DNA of 35,394 nt from CALLPQ01 sp964479275 (GTDB taxonomy: Bacteria; Pseudomonadota; Alphaproteobacteria; Caulobacterales; Parvularculaceae): positions 1 through 35,394 of the forward strand of contig CAYZLR010000030.1 of the NCBI GenBank assembly GCA_964479275.1. The letters are read 5' to 3'. Below are positions 23,179 through 31,535 of the stretch, piece by piece; the first letter of the stretch is position 1; every line of letters begins with the position of its first letter. The notes under the pieces were generated by a model, which ran no database searches, had not been told where the DNA came from, and saw nothing but the letters and a program-made list of their open reading frames with translations. Position numbers and translations under genes: made by a program.

Positions 23179-24465
23179 TTACTGTTCTTTGTAATACCAA
23201 ACCGCTTCTACCGCCTTCATATTTGCAGGTAGTGGAATTTGAATAGGTGGCGCGGTTAAATTTTCAGCAACCCACAACCCATCACCTGATTTTGTGTTAA
23301 TTACGAATTGATGCAATCCATTAATTGCAAACTGCCCATAATGGTTACGTTGATCATTTATGTGCGGAAGTTCGTTTATGGTGCTCACAAAGTTTCGGCC
23401 TGGTCCTGGAAGCTGAGTTCCATTTGGTAGGCTCGTAGTGGTTAGATCGTAGGCCTCACGGATAGTCCCAGAGGGCAAATTGATTACAAATAATTCCTCA
23501 TTGCGCTGAGGATTATTATCAAATGCCTCTGAATTATACATGAGGAATGTGCCATCGGCCGAAACACTGATATCAAATCCGTCACGTAACACGGGATCTT
23601 GCTCGACCGTGCAAGGTATGGTGATGGTTCCGGTACCGCCAGTGGGGTCGGAAATGGTGGTGGTGGATCCGTTCTTGCAAATTCCCCCTATTCTGTGCTG
23701 TGAAGCTGAAATATGCACATTGGAAGATCCAATATAATCATTTCCTGGCTGATTATGGGTAAATTCGGAAACAATGATGCGCTTGTTATGAGCCGAGAAG
23801 ATAATCCCTCCGGTATCAGCGGAATAGTTTGGATGTGCAGCAAATTCGGTTGGTGACAAACTATCTAATCCGTTGACGATTCCGTCACCCGGAGGTCCAA
23901 CAGGTGGTGAAGCATCAAAGTATCCTCCATATCTAGCTCCAGCTGCATTTATGACAGCCCTGCGGTTTGGGTAATCGTCCACGCAAGTGAATGCTATCAG
24001 CATTCGAAACTCTGAAGGCGTGGGTAATTGAATATACTCGTAATCCAAGATGTCAGGGTAATTAGTTGATCGGCAACCGCTTGAGTTTGGTTCTAACGCA
24101 TCGATAATATTGCCATTAAAATCGGAGATGTTGACACTATCAAACGCACCTGAACCTCCTGATGTAGTGAAATTCGTACTCCTTGATACGAAAACAATGA
24201 AACGACCATCTTTCGTTATAGTGGGGTATCTGGCATCGAATGCACCATCCGCTGTATCGATATCTAAATCGTATATTTTAACGGGGGCACCAACTGGTGA
24301 TATTCCGTCCATATCTTGACGAAATAGATTACGCCGGCCATCTAAATCGCCCACAAAAACAATATAACCAATTGATGGCTCGCTTGCAGATCGGATACCA
24401 GTAGGTATTGTATCGCACCCAGCAAGCGTAAAAATCGCAGCTAGAAAAACTAAAATGATTCTCAT
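23179..24465 (-). CDS. Lipoprotein with TolB/WD40-like beta-propeller
   Basis: 428 residues from ATG 24465, fixed by AGGGGAGG; the open frame continues upstream without support. Lipobox L-A-G-C (Cys17). Repeating blades such as Y-I-V-F-V-G-D-L-D-G-R-R-N-L-F-R-Q-D and Y-P-T-I-T-K-D-G-R-F-I-V-F-V-S are PD40-like units seen in TolB-type propellers. Probably a periplasm-facing protein-binding scaffold. There is no obvious link to plasmid functions, so it is cargo. Confidence 0.65.
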   Translation of the reverse strand: MRIILVFLAAIFTLAGCDTIPTGIRSASEPSIGYIVFVGDLDGRRNLFRQDMDGISPVGAPVKIYDLDIDTADGAFDARYPTITKDGRFIVFVSRSTNFTTSGGSGAFDSVNISDFNGNIIDALEPNSSGCRSTNYPDILDYEYIQLPTPSEFRMLIAFTCVDDYPNRRAVINAAGARYGGYFDASPPVGPPGDGIVNGLDSLSPTEFAAHPNYSADTGGIIFSAHNKRIIVSEFTHNQPGNDYIGSSNVHISASQHRIGGICKNGSTTTISDPTGGTGTITIPCTVEQDPVLRDGFDISVSADGTFLMYNSEAFDNNPQRNEELFVINLPSGTIREAYDLTTTSLPNGTQLPGPGRNFVSTINELPHINDQRNHYGQFAINGLHQFVINTKSGDGLWVAENLTAPPIQIPLPANMKAVEAVWYYKEQ

Positions 24466-24547
24466 GTGTTTGCCTCCCCTTTTGTTTGCACCCCTTTTGG
24501 GCTTACAAATGAAGAATACAATGTGAATTATGTAAATGCAAATTCCA

Positions 24548-24922
24548 TCATAGCTTACGGCCATCCATTTCTTCATATGGAGGTATATCAACACCGTCTT
24601 TGCGCAACAAATGATAGAAATATTCGCGTTTATTCATGCCCTCTTCTTCAGCGCGTGCTTCCATGCCTTCAGCGATGAATTTGGGGATCTTTCCGTAGTT
24701 GAGTTGAACCTGGTCTCGGAGTTTTTCGCGAAGATCCGACTGGTAAGGGCTGGGTTTGCCCCTCCCCGCTTCCTCCGCGCGTTTTTTTAATTCCTGAATG
24801 CCTAAGTCCGGTTTTTCGGTCTTGGGTTTAGCGGGCTTCTTTGGAGCTTCTGGTTGCGCAGGAGCTGTCGCCTCTGCTTCGAGTTCACTCAAAATATCAA
24901 TTGAATTAAGCTGCTTTCCCAT
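24548..24922 (-). CDS. Small ParA partner (ParB/ParR-like centromere-binding candidate)
   Basis: A 124-residue protein with a Pro/Lys/Ala-rich linker (about 18-40) and a charged C-terminal helical domain with K-R-E-Y-F-Y-H-L-L-R. It overlaps the end of parA by 17 bp, the position of the DNA-binding partner in small type Ib partition operons. It has no ParB N-terminal nuclease-like domain. It probably binds the palindromes at 25596 and 25793, which is inferred. Confidence 0.6.
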   Translation of the reverse strand: MGKQLNSIDILSELEAEATAPAQPEAPKKPAKPKTEKPDLGIQELKKRAEEAGRGKPSPYQSDLREKLRDQVQLNYGKIPKFIAEGMEARAEEEGMNKREYFYHLLRKDGVDIPPYEEMDGRKL

Positions 24923-25577
24923 CTAATGCCTCATACTCATCTTGGTAAAAATCAAGCAGACCTTCAATCTGCATTTGTGCCATGAACTGGTTCAGCGCCA
25001 TTTTAGCAACGCCGCTTGGTAACCCACCATTCCAAGACATCGCTTCAAATCCAGTCAGACTGCCTACATGGGCGTCGATCATAGGAATGCTAGCTTGCTT
25101 CATCGCGGCATCAGCATGTTTGTGAACTTTTGAATCTTTTTTGACACCCCAGAAAGCGATACGAATTTCTGGTGGGTTCTTATGGTTTTGGGTCGTGACG
25201 GAAGCATGTTTCCACGTCCTTGCTGCGCCCATGACATTTGATTTTGAACCGCCTGACGGGATGAGGATTAGATCAGAAATTTGTATAACGTAGCTGGCCA
25301 TCCTTGAGTCATAACCAGCTGTGTCAATCAGAATAACGTCATACTCTCCCCTCACCTTCTCGATCACTTCCAAAATTGTATCTTCATCGAGGTGGGCAAG
25401 TGTATCAACATTTGGGATATCTTGTTCATTAGACCATTCAATACATGAGGCTTGAGGGTCAGTATCAATTATTAATGCCCGTGCGTTGTCACCCCCCATG
25501 TGAGCGCCAATGCATTGCAGTAATGTTGATTTGCAAGCCCCCCCTTTTCTCTGAATTGTTGAAATGATTTGTGCCAT
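24906..25577 (-). CDS. parA: ParA-family partition ATPase with Cys in Walker A
   Basis: A 223-residue, small type Ib ParA. The deviant Walker A reads R-K-G-G-A-C-K-S-T (residues 10-18), where the normally invariant Gly before the catalytic Lys is Cys15 (codon TGC). Walker A' D-T-D-P-Q-A-S and Walker B V-I-L-I-D-T-A-G (Asp85) are normal. ParA drives plasmid positioning on the nucleoid. GAGG lies before ATG, and a 24-bp palindrome is centred about 30 bp upstream, so autoregulation by the partner is likely. The Gly-to-Cys change may alter ATP handling or be a lineage feature. Confidence 0.85.
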   Translation of the reverse strand: MAQIISTIQRKGGACKSTLLQCIGAHMGGDNARALIIDTDPQASCIEWSNEQDIPNVDTLAHLDEDTILEVIEKVRGEYDVILIDTAGYDSRMASYVIQISDLILIPSGGSKSNVMGAARTWKHASVTTQNHKNPPEIRIAFWGVKKDSKVHKHADAAMKQASIPMIDAHVGSLTGFEAMSWNGGLPSGVAKMALNQFMAQMQIEGLLDFYQDEYEALDGKAA

Positions 25578-25595
25578 CGTAACCTCATTAAGCGT

Positions 25596-25619
25596 TATCC
25601 TCTAATCGGTTAGAGGATA
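25596..25619. promoter_or_regulatory. Palindrome upstream of parA (operator / parS-like)
   Basis: The arms TATCCTCTAA and TTAGAGGATA flank TCGG, giving a 24-bp near-perfect palindrome starting 19 bp before parA. The same arms recur at 25793-25831. This suggests a binding site for the small Par partner, acting as operator and centromere. Confidence 0.65.
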
Positions 25620-25674
25620 GTTGATTAATCTATTGTGACATGGGGGTCTCCCCTGCCCTATGCAGAATTGAATT

Positions 25675-25855
25675 TTGTCCACAGTTTTGGTTAACGAGTA
25701 GTTAACAGATAATGAATTAGTGGTTAATTGATGAATGGATAATGGGTGAGTTGATAGTGCATTATGAGTTAATGAAATATAGGATTAAATATTATCCTCT
25801 AATCAGTTAACGGATAATCGGTTAGAGGATATAGTATTAATCGATTAGAAGATAA
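25675..25855. other. Repeat cluster between parA and rep, with possible DnaA box
   Basis: TTGTCCACA at 25675-25683 is a one-mismatch DnaA box. The following AT-rich stretch has many degenerate GTTAA/GATAATG repeats. At 25793-25816 and 25812-25831 lie further copies of the parA palindrome arms (TATCCTCTAATCAG, then TTAGAGGATA), with a weaker one, TTAATCGATTAGAAGATA, at 25836-25853. These could be the plasmid centromere. A second origin element is also possible. Confidence 0.5.
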
Positions 25856-25859
25856 TGAG

Positions 25860-26864
25860 TTATTCTTTTTCAGCGTCTTTCACCGCTTTTTTACATGCAC
25901 CAATGAATGAGCCATCTAGGTTATCTGGCTTACCTTTAGAGGCTGCAATACCTTCCCATTCATCAAGAATATAATTGATATCAAGACGGGCAGGGGAGAG
26001 TATTTTTCGAGCATTTTCAATGGTTTGTCCACGTAAATAATCTCTTAGTCGTGATACATGCAGCGGTTCGGCCGTACCACGCATTCGGTGCTGGCGACCG
26101 AGGGCAGGGCGGTTCAGCTCTACAACCGTATCATCAATTTTATCGCTTGATGCGCGCCACCATTTCATTTCGACATGGGTATATTTTCGCCCTGTTTTGA
26201 CACCTTCAACAGACACATGAACAAATCCACGATGGTTGACTTCCTCAACGGCTGGAATTATCGCTCGTTTATAAAGGTTACTCCATGAAGAAAGCTTTCC
26301 TTTGGGCACACCAATTACGGCTCTGAAATCGGGGATGGTGAAGAGTTCATTTGTTTTACGGGTCAGATTGATGCGCTTCATGACCATTTCATAAAGCGTG
26401 AGTGCATATTTGCTTGTGAATGACAGCATGACGTCACGCTGTAATCTGGCAAACATACGGCTGTCTTTTAGAATGACACGAAGTTCAGGAGCGAATGTGT
26501 AATAGAATTTACCATCTGCACGGTCATGTTCAACATTGGCAGCCAGTAGCTGTACGCGCTGTGTCGCGGGTTCACCGTCTCGTGTAACCTTTATTGTTGC
26601 AACGCCTGCCATTAATCTTTCGATGGTTTCACCGACGCGGTCATTTACATTATGGTCACCGAGGCGCAATGCTTTTTTTTCTATGATATGCTCGACAGGT
26701 TTATCAATATCCGTGCCTGCGTTTTGGATAAGCAGGTTAAACACTTTGCGGTCATTGAGTGTAAGAGGGGAGAGTTCGCGCACATCAACCAACTCGCCAG
26801 GCTTAACGATGGAGTCCTGCGTTTGTGTTGCCTGTAAAGTACGATATGTCGAATCACTACTCAT
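25860..26864 (-). CDS. repA: Rep_3-family replication initiator
   Basis: A 334-residue protein with two winged-helix-type regions: an N-terminal L-T-L-N-D-R-K-V-F-N-L-L-I segment and L-S-F-T-S-K-Y-A-L-T-L-Y-E-M-V (about residues 147-161), typical of Rep_3 initiators such as pSC101 RepA and RepE-like proteins. The C-terminal D-Y-L-R-G-Q-T-I-E-N-A-R-K-I-L region is extra. It binds the iterons upstream (26929-27191) to open the origin and would repress its own promoter. The AT-rich stretch at about 26965-27005 is a likely unwinding element. Confidence 0.9.
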   Translation of the reverse strand: MSSDSTYRTLQATQTQDSIVKPGELVDVRELSPLTLNDRKVFNLLIQNAGTDIDKPVEHIIEKKALRLGDHNVNDRVGETIERLMAGVATIKVTRDGEPATQRVQLLAANVEHDRADGKFYYTFAPELRVILKDSRMFARLQRDVMLSFTSKYALTLYEMVMKRINLTRKTNELFTIPDFRAVIGVPKGKLSSWSNLYKRAIIPAVEEVNHRGFVHVSVEGVKTGRKYTHVEMKWWRASSDKIDDTVVELNRPALGRQHRMRGTAEPLHVSRLRDYLRGQTIENARKILSPARLDINYILDEWEGIAASKGKPDNLDGSFIGACKKAVKDAEKE

Positions 26865-26928
26865 ACGCGTATTCTTACAAATGTTGCATTATGATGTAAG
26901 AGTTATTTTCGAAGGCTAAAATATGGCG

Positions 26929-27191
26929 CATCCCAAAAAGTAAGAGTTCGAATCAGTGGTTCTTTTTTGTAAAATCTCTATCTATATGATTTTATTATAT
27001 TATTTATGGTTTTGCTCATGGAATCCCTTAGCCCATCCCAAAAAGTAATAGTTTAAAGATTCTTGTGGGAAATACTGACATTACCCATCCCAAAATGTAC
27101 GAAATGCCATCCCAAAACGTAAGAATAAGCTATCCCAATATGTAAGAAATAACATCCCAATAAGTAAGCGATCCCATCCCAATATGTAATA
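26929..27191. repeat. Origin iterons (seven copies of CATCCCAAAAxGTAAGA)
   Basis: 17-bp units start at 26929, 27034, 27086, 27108, 27130, 27153 and 27175, all in one direction. The last five are 22-23 bp apart, one per two helical turns, the classical iteron spacing. The first unit is isolated near rep. An imperfect inverted copy (TTCTTACAAATGTTG) lies across the rep promoter at about 26872-26886, a probable autorepression site. An AT-rich run sits between units 1 and 2. Confidence 0.9.
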
Positions 27192-27716
27192 TTTAAAGCT
27201 ATAAACCATTGTTTTTAATAAGCTAATCACCCCTGAACAGAACATAGAACATTAATAGAACATAGAACTATAAGAAATAATATGGAATGGCCTAACGGCC
27301 ATACTATTATTATAGAATAAAAATAACGAACGGCTACGCCGTACTCTTTGCACCCACAAACCGTAAGATAGAGAATAATCCGATAATTCAGAGTAAATAC
27401 AAAACTCAGAGTTATTTGCTTGGCAAGGGGTGCAGGGGGCAACTTCTGAGGAAGACTTTATCTATCAGTACAATTGATAGATCGAAACAAGGATACGTGA
27501 TAATATCACATTTTTCAGCGTCACCTTGATAAGACTGTAAATTTTATTGTGTGTAAGTTTTTCAAAAAAAACAAAAAACTCGCCTGTAAGGGTGAGTTTT
27601 TGTAATCGTATAACGGAGAGGGGAGGCCAAAACCAACAAATCTATCTCGCTTTTTTTTGATGGGTGAGGTCAGAATCAGTATGTGTTTTAACTATGACCA
27701 AGACACGGAGCAAACA
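27192..27716. other. Gene-free region after iterons, with hairpins and terminator
   Basis: I see no supportable gene in these 525 bp. Present are AACATAGAAC twice (about 27242 and 27258), small hairpins TGGCC-TAA-CGGCCA (about 27286) and ACGGC-TAC-GCCGT (about 27331), and a hairpin AAACTC...GAGTTTTT at about 27576-27600 ending in T-rich sequence, likely a terminator. These could encode a regulatory RNA, but no promoter pair is clear. Confidence 0.4.
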
Positions 27717-28280
27717 ATGACATCCGTATTTTTATCAGGATCAAGAGCATTAAGCCGATTAAATGATGTTATCCGCATGAGGCTGGATAATATGACCAAT
27801 AATGGCCTTCATATTATGGTTGGCGATGCCAACGGTGCTGATAAAGCCATGCAGACCTTCTTGGCTGATAAAGGCTATGAAACTGTGTCAGTTTATTGCT
27901 CGGGTAATCATTGCCGCAATAATGTTGGCGATTGGGCAACCGTCAACGTTTCTGTTGATCCCAAACTGAAGGGGCGCGCATTCTATACCCAAAAAGACAG
28001 GGAAATGGCAAAAGAAGCCGATTATGGCTTTGTGTTATGGGATGGTAAAAGTGCAGGCTCAGTCTCTAACATGTTTCAGTTGATGAAAGATGATAAGAAA
28101 ATAGTTGTGTATTTCTCCCCCGAGAAAGAATTTTACACGATAAAAAAAGAAGCTGACATAGAAAATATTTTTGCGCGGTGCGACCCAAAGACCGTAAAAT
28201 CAATCCGTGATTCAGTCAGAAGCGTTTCAGCGAGTCTCCATAAAGAGGAACGGCCACAATTCAACATGGCTTTTCTATAG
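27717..28280 (+). CDS. SLOG-superfamily nucleotide-binding protein
   Basis: 187 residues from ATG 27717 behind GGAG; the open frame begins upstream at 27657 without support. Signature blocks are F-L-S-G-S-R at the N-terminus, V-G-D-A-N-G-A-D-K-A-M-Q, S-V-Y-C-S-G-N-H-C-R-N-N-V-G, M-A-K-E-A-D-Y-G-F-V-L-W-D-G-K-S and V-V-Y-F-S-P, as in the YpsA/DprA/LOG-like Rossmann SLOG family that binds nucleotides or nucleotide-derived signals. Such proteins turn up in anti-phage and plasmid gene clusters. First of a plus-strand cluster of unknown and nuclease genes. Confidence 0.7.
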   Translation: MTSVFLSGSRALSRLNDVIRMRLDNMTNNGLHIMVGDANGADKAMQTFLADKGYETVSVYCSGNHCRNNVGDWATVNVSVDPKLKGRAFYTQKDREMAKEADYGFVLWDGKSAGSVSNMFQLMKDDKKIVVYFSPEKEFYTIKKEADIENIFARCDPKTVKSIRDSVRSVSASLHKEERPQFNMAFL

Positions 28281-28284
28281 ATTT

Positions 28285-28617
28285 GTGTACGTATCACAAA
28301 AGGAATGTACAAAAGCCGTCACTCAAGTTGTTTATGGTGGGGAGCAGGGATATGCTCATGCTGTCCGTTCCGGTGTAAAAATATTACATGATGAAGGCAT
28401 ACCGTCCGTATTTGTCCGGGCCGCTGATAATAATGATGATTCTTTGAATGCCGTTATTATTGCATATGCTCAAGGTGAAAAGAGAAATGGTTTAATAAGT
28501 GCTAACAAATTTTTACCACCTGATGCTGATTATGCGGAGAGGAACGCTATGGAGCAATCCACTTACGAAATGGGAAAAAGGGTATACAATACTCACATCA
28601 AGCCGAACGCTCAATAG
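28285..28617 (+). CDS. Unknown protein following SLOG gene
   Basis: About 110 residues if GTG 28285 is the start (GTG 28207, overlapping the SLOG gene, is the alternative); neither has a strong ribosome binding site. It contains Y-G-G-E-Q-G-Y-A-H-A-V-R-S-G and A-A-D-N-N-D-D-S-L-N. No family recognised. Close spacing to the SLOG gene suggests a linked function. Confidence 0.5.
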   Translation: MYVSQKECTKAVTQVVYGGEQGYAHAVRSGVKILHDEGIPSVFVRAADNNDDSLNAVIIAYAQGEKRNGLISANKFLPPDADYAERNAMEQSTYEMGKRVYNTHIKPNAQ

Positions 28618-28689
28618 AATAGCGCTGTATCTGTTTTGCCAGGCTAAAAATTTATACGCCTAAATATGAATTGATGGTACCATAATTGT

Positions 28690-29262
28690 ATGTACACGGT
28701 TTATGGTATCTTTCACCCAGAAAACGGGCTTTGTTATTATATTGGGGAAACGGGTAATTTTGATGACCGCAAACAAGCCCATCTTGTGGCACACCGTGAA
28801 CGCAACCCCAAAAATAAGCGCGCAATCTGGCTGAAAACCCTTCATCAAGCAGGTTTAATCCCAAATATTATTGATCTTGAGCATGTTTCAACCAATCAAG
28901 AAAGCCTAGCGGCCGAAACAAAATGGATTGAGAAATTCTCAAGTCTCGGTCATCCTCTTACAAATGCGTGGGATGAGCATATAGCTGCGATTAAAAAGAA
29001 AGGTGGCAAGAAGATTAAAACAACGTCAGAACTACCCCCGAAATTGGTGGCCAAGCATTTTATCAAAGATGGAGATCCTGAAACACTTGGTCATGCGACA
29101 CGCAATAAAAAGGGCACGGGATATCGTCTAAAGATGGAAGATGGTACAATGATCGACTTACTAAAACCCCTGAAATCATCCAAGAAATCTGCTAAACCGA
29201 ATGTAAAAGCCAAACCCAAAGAAACATTCTATAGAAGCGTTGCCGAAGATTATGACCTCTGA
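28690..29262 (+). CDS. GIY-YIG nuclease-like protein
   Basis: A 190-residue protein with a GIY-YIG domain: V-Y-G-I-F (residues 4-8), Y-Y-I-G-E-T (16-21), catalytic-type Arg27 in D-D-R-K-Q-A-H, a Glu-rich A-A-E-T-K-W-I-E-K-F block and P-L-T-N-A near residue 90. The C-terminal half is basic (K-K-K-G-G-K-K) with a second small domain. The family cuts DNA by single-strand nicking. The first GIY tract is V-Y-G-I, a known variant. The end overlaps the thermonuclease gene by 11 bp, so the two nucleases are translated together. Confidence 0.8.
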   Translation: MYTVYGIFHPENGLCYYIGETGNFDDRKQAHLVAHRERNPKNKRAIWLKTLHQAGLIPNIIDLEHVSTNQESLAAETKWIEKFSSLGHPLTNAWDEHIAAIKKKGGKKIKTTSELPPKLVAKHFIKDGDPETLGHATRNKKGTGYRLKMEDGTMIDLLKPLKSSKKSAKPNVKAKPKETFYRSVAEDYDL

Positions 29263-29662
29263 CACTCTAATATGGTTTGCTGTTATTATTATTGCCGTCA
29301 TTGGCGCTGCCTTTTTCTTTCGTAATGACAGCCATGCTGGCAAGGACACTGTTTCAGGGCGTGTTCGTCACATTGTTGACGGTGACAGCCTTTATATTGA
29401 GGGTCACAAGCCTCAAATCCGATTATGGGGTGTTGATGCCCCTGAAAAAGATGAAAACGGCTACAACGCTGCCAAATCATACTTAACCCGTATTGCAAAA
29501 GGTAAGCGCATCACATGCGAAATTATGGATACAGACCGATATGGGCGCACTGTAGGGCGTTGTACACGTAAAGACGGCAAACAAATCAATCGCATGATGA
29601 TTGAGTCGGGGAGGGCGCAGGAATATTGTCGATACTCAAAAGGCTATTATGGCCATTGCTAA
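29252..29662 (+). CDS. Thermonuclease-family (SNase-like) protein, second copy
   Basis: 136 residues from ATG 29252; an upstream TTG at 29240 is open but unlikely. N-terminal hydrophobic segment (about 4-20) acts as signal or anchor. SNase blocks are I-V-D-G-D-S, R-L-W-G-V-D-A-P-E and D-T-D-R-Y-G-R-T-V-G, ending E-Y-C-R-Y-S-K-G-Y-Y-G-H-C. It is related to the gene at 4696-5115 but lacks its lipobox. It probably acts in the periplasm or outside. Confidence 0.85.
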   Translation: MTSDTLIWFAVIIIAVIGAAFFFRNDSHAGKDTVSGRVRHIVDGDSLYIEGHKPQIRLWGVDAPEKDENGYNAAKSYLTRIAKGKRITCEIMDTDRYGRTVGRCTRKDGKQINRMMIESGRAQEYCRYSKGYYGHC

Positions 29663-29680
29663 TGCGCTATAATAAATTTG

Positions 29681-30181
29681 ATGACGACACTCAGAGAAGG
29701 ATATATTCCGCTTACGCCTGAAATGTTAATGGAACTTACAGGCCTAAGAGATCAAACTGGTTATGGTGGTGAGGCCCTTTTCAATTGGGGAAAGGCTAAA
29801 GGGCTTTGGATGTTTGTTGAAAAGTCATCAAAAGGCTTAATTACAGCTTGGCTCGATGGAAAAGTAAATTCTGTCAATCAGGAGCAATGGAAAGAAGTTA
29901 TCGCGACATATCAAGCAATCCCAAAAGCACACTATAACAAGGCTAAACATCTTAATGCTCGTTATAACGAAGATATTATCCCAGACATTTTTCGAGAAAA
30001 ATTGCAAGATCTTTGCGATAACCCACCCAACATCGGTGTAAGCAATTTGCTAAAACGCAACAAGCCGCCCCGTGGATTGAACCAACAGAAAATCCGCCTC
30101 CTTGCTTATGGGAAGCAGGATAACGTTACCCCAGAACAGATAAAATATTTATCCGATCTTTTGGCTTTTATCGGTAGATAA
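29681..30181 (+). CDS. Unknown 166-residue protein
   Basis: Start ATG 29681, 18 bp after the thermonuclease stop, so probably in the same transcript. It has an N-terminal L-T-P-E-M-L-M-E-L-T-G-L-R-D-Q-T-G-Y-G segment like a short helix-turn-helix or regulator preface, and a basic C-terminal half. No family recognised. A hairpin at 30206-30222 (CTTAGG/CCTAAG) follows and may end the transcript. Confidence 0.5.
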   Translation: MTTLREGYIPLTPEMLMELTGLRDQTGYGGEALFNWGKAKGLWMFVEKSSKGLITAWLDGKVNSVNQEQWKEVIATYQAIPKAHYNKAKHLNARYNEDIIPDIFREKLQDLCDNPPNIGVSNLLKRNKPPRGLNQQKIRLLAYGKQDNVTPEQIKYLSDLLAFIGR

Positions 30182-30278
30182 AATTTGAGCTAAATGCTTG
30201 CCAAACTTAGGTTTTCCCTAAGCTTCACCTTTTATAATATCAGTATACAAATGATAAACGCATTAAGGTTGAAGTATT

Positions 30279-30986
30279 ATGACAGGGTTAAATCCAACAG
30301 ATTTTCAAACAGTTCAGGCATGGAGTGTTGTTGCACCTGAAACCATGACGAAAGTGCCAGATGCCTATGCACAATGGAATGATTTTTCTGCTCTGGGTGG
30401 AAGTGTTGGCATTGCCAACAGACAAGCGTCAATTGATTTATTGGATGAACAACGCTTAGAAGAGATTCAAGCAGAAAAAGACAAAGACACCCAAGGTATC
30501 GGAACAGATTTTGCTCTCGCCGCTATGGAAGAGGCACAGGAACGCCGCTTAGAGCGGATTAACGGTGATACATTCCGCTATGGTGATTATGAGTTTGAGA
30601 CGCAAGACGTGCTTGCAGCTCTTAATGAGAACATGGAGAAATATAAACGGGGGCTGTCACCAGACGAAGCGGCACGCTTAGACGAAGTTAAAGTCCTTCT
30701 AGCGTCTGGAAATCTGACGGATGAACAAAAGCATGAGCTTATTAAAGAAGCCATAGAAATAAATCCCGATATTGTTGAGGATGCAGATCAAAATCATTAT
30801 GAAAGACAACAAATTGAACCTAATACAACGAATGAAATTACGGACGCTCAAAGAAGTTATGCGGAAGAGGCTTTAAATGATGGGCCCCCACAACAGGTTG
30901 CACATCTTGAGACAAATGAGGGGTTCAGCCTCGATGAACCAGCACTAGCCGTGCCAGAGGCAAAACCATTTTCTCTCGATATGTAG
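30279..30986 (+). CDS. Unknown hydrophilic acidic protein
   Basis: A 235-residue, charged, mostly helical protein with no hydrophobic segment and low-complexity parts (E-R-R-L-E-R-I-N, E-E-A-Q). TATAAT at 30233-30238 lies about 40 bp upstream and may be its -10 element, though no good -35 is seen. Convergent with the next gene by a 1-bp gap. Function unknown. Confidence 0.55.
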   Translation: MTGLNPTDFQTVQAWSVVAPETMTKVPDAYAQWNDFSALGGSVGIANRQASIDLLDEQRLEEIQAEKDKDTQGIGTDFALAAMEEAQERRLERINGDTFRYGDYEFETQDVLAALNENMEKYKRGLSPDEAARLDEVKVLLASGNLTDEQKHELIKEAIEINPDIVEDADQNHYERQQIEPNTTNEITDAQRSYAEEALNDGPPQQVAHLETNEGFSLDEPALAVPEAKPFSLDM

Positions 30987-30987
30987 G

Positions 30988-31431
30988 TTATTTTAAAGCA
31001 AGCGTTGATGGTTTCGAGGGGGCAATAGGGCTTGCCGCATCATAAAGTTTATTCTTAAACTCAGAATAGTCATTATTGTTTTGAATACCGTAAATTAGTT
31101 CTTTTTCTTGACCATCAGCAAAAATATATACTGTTACTGTTTGCTCTTTGTCGTCTCTGTCAGGGCCAAGTATCAGCGAGACTGCTTTACCTTCTTCGTC
31201 TAATTGTTGAGCAACTTCGTACACTGCAATTTGTTGCCCTTTCAAACCGCCAAAGACTGAGAAAGTAACAGAATTTTCAGAAGCGACCTGACTAATAACA
31301 TGCACATTTTCAACTGTCTCATGTTGAAGGTCTTTCTTCACGAAGTCTTTTCCTGCATAGGCAGGGGCGGCGACCGTCGCAACTGCGCCTGCTACCGCCA
31401 ATACTGAATTTTTAAATTTATTAACAATCAT
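30988..31431 (-). CDS. Secreted protein of unknown function
   Basis: 147 residues with a clear Sec signal peptide (about 1-26, ending A-Y-A) and a small mature domain of mixed strands and helices. No lipobox. No family recognised. It is convergent with the gene ending at 30986. The upstream gap 31432-31535 contains nothing notable. Confidence 0.55.
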   Translation of the reverse strand: MIVNKFKNSVLAVAGAVATVAAPAYAGKDFVKKDLQHETVENVHVISQVASENSVTFSVFGGLKGQQIAVYEVAQQLDEEGKAVSLILGPDRDDKEQTVTVYIFADGQEKELIYGIQNNNDYSEFKNKLYDAASPIAPSKPSTLALK

Positions 31432-31535
31432 ATCCCTCTACCCCATTATGTTCCTATACGGAGCATAATGCTATAAAATCACAAGAATGTCAAGAAATCG
31501 GACGTTTAGGGCTTGCGTCTGATCTCACCAACATC

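Noticed and set aside
25593..27191. CRISPR array
   Set aside because: The repeats are iterons and palindromes of 17-24 bp without regular unique spacers, beside rep and par genes.
27227..27442. 71-residue minus-strand ORF after the iterons
   Set aside because: Hydrophobic but built from AT-rich hairpin sequence, with no ribosome binding site; kept as noncoding.
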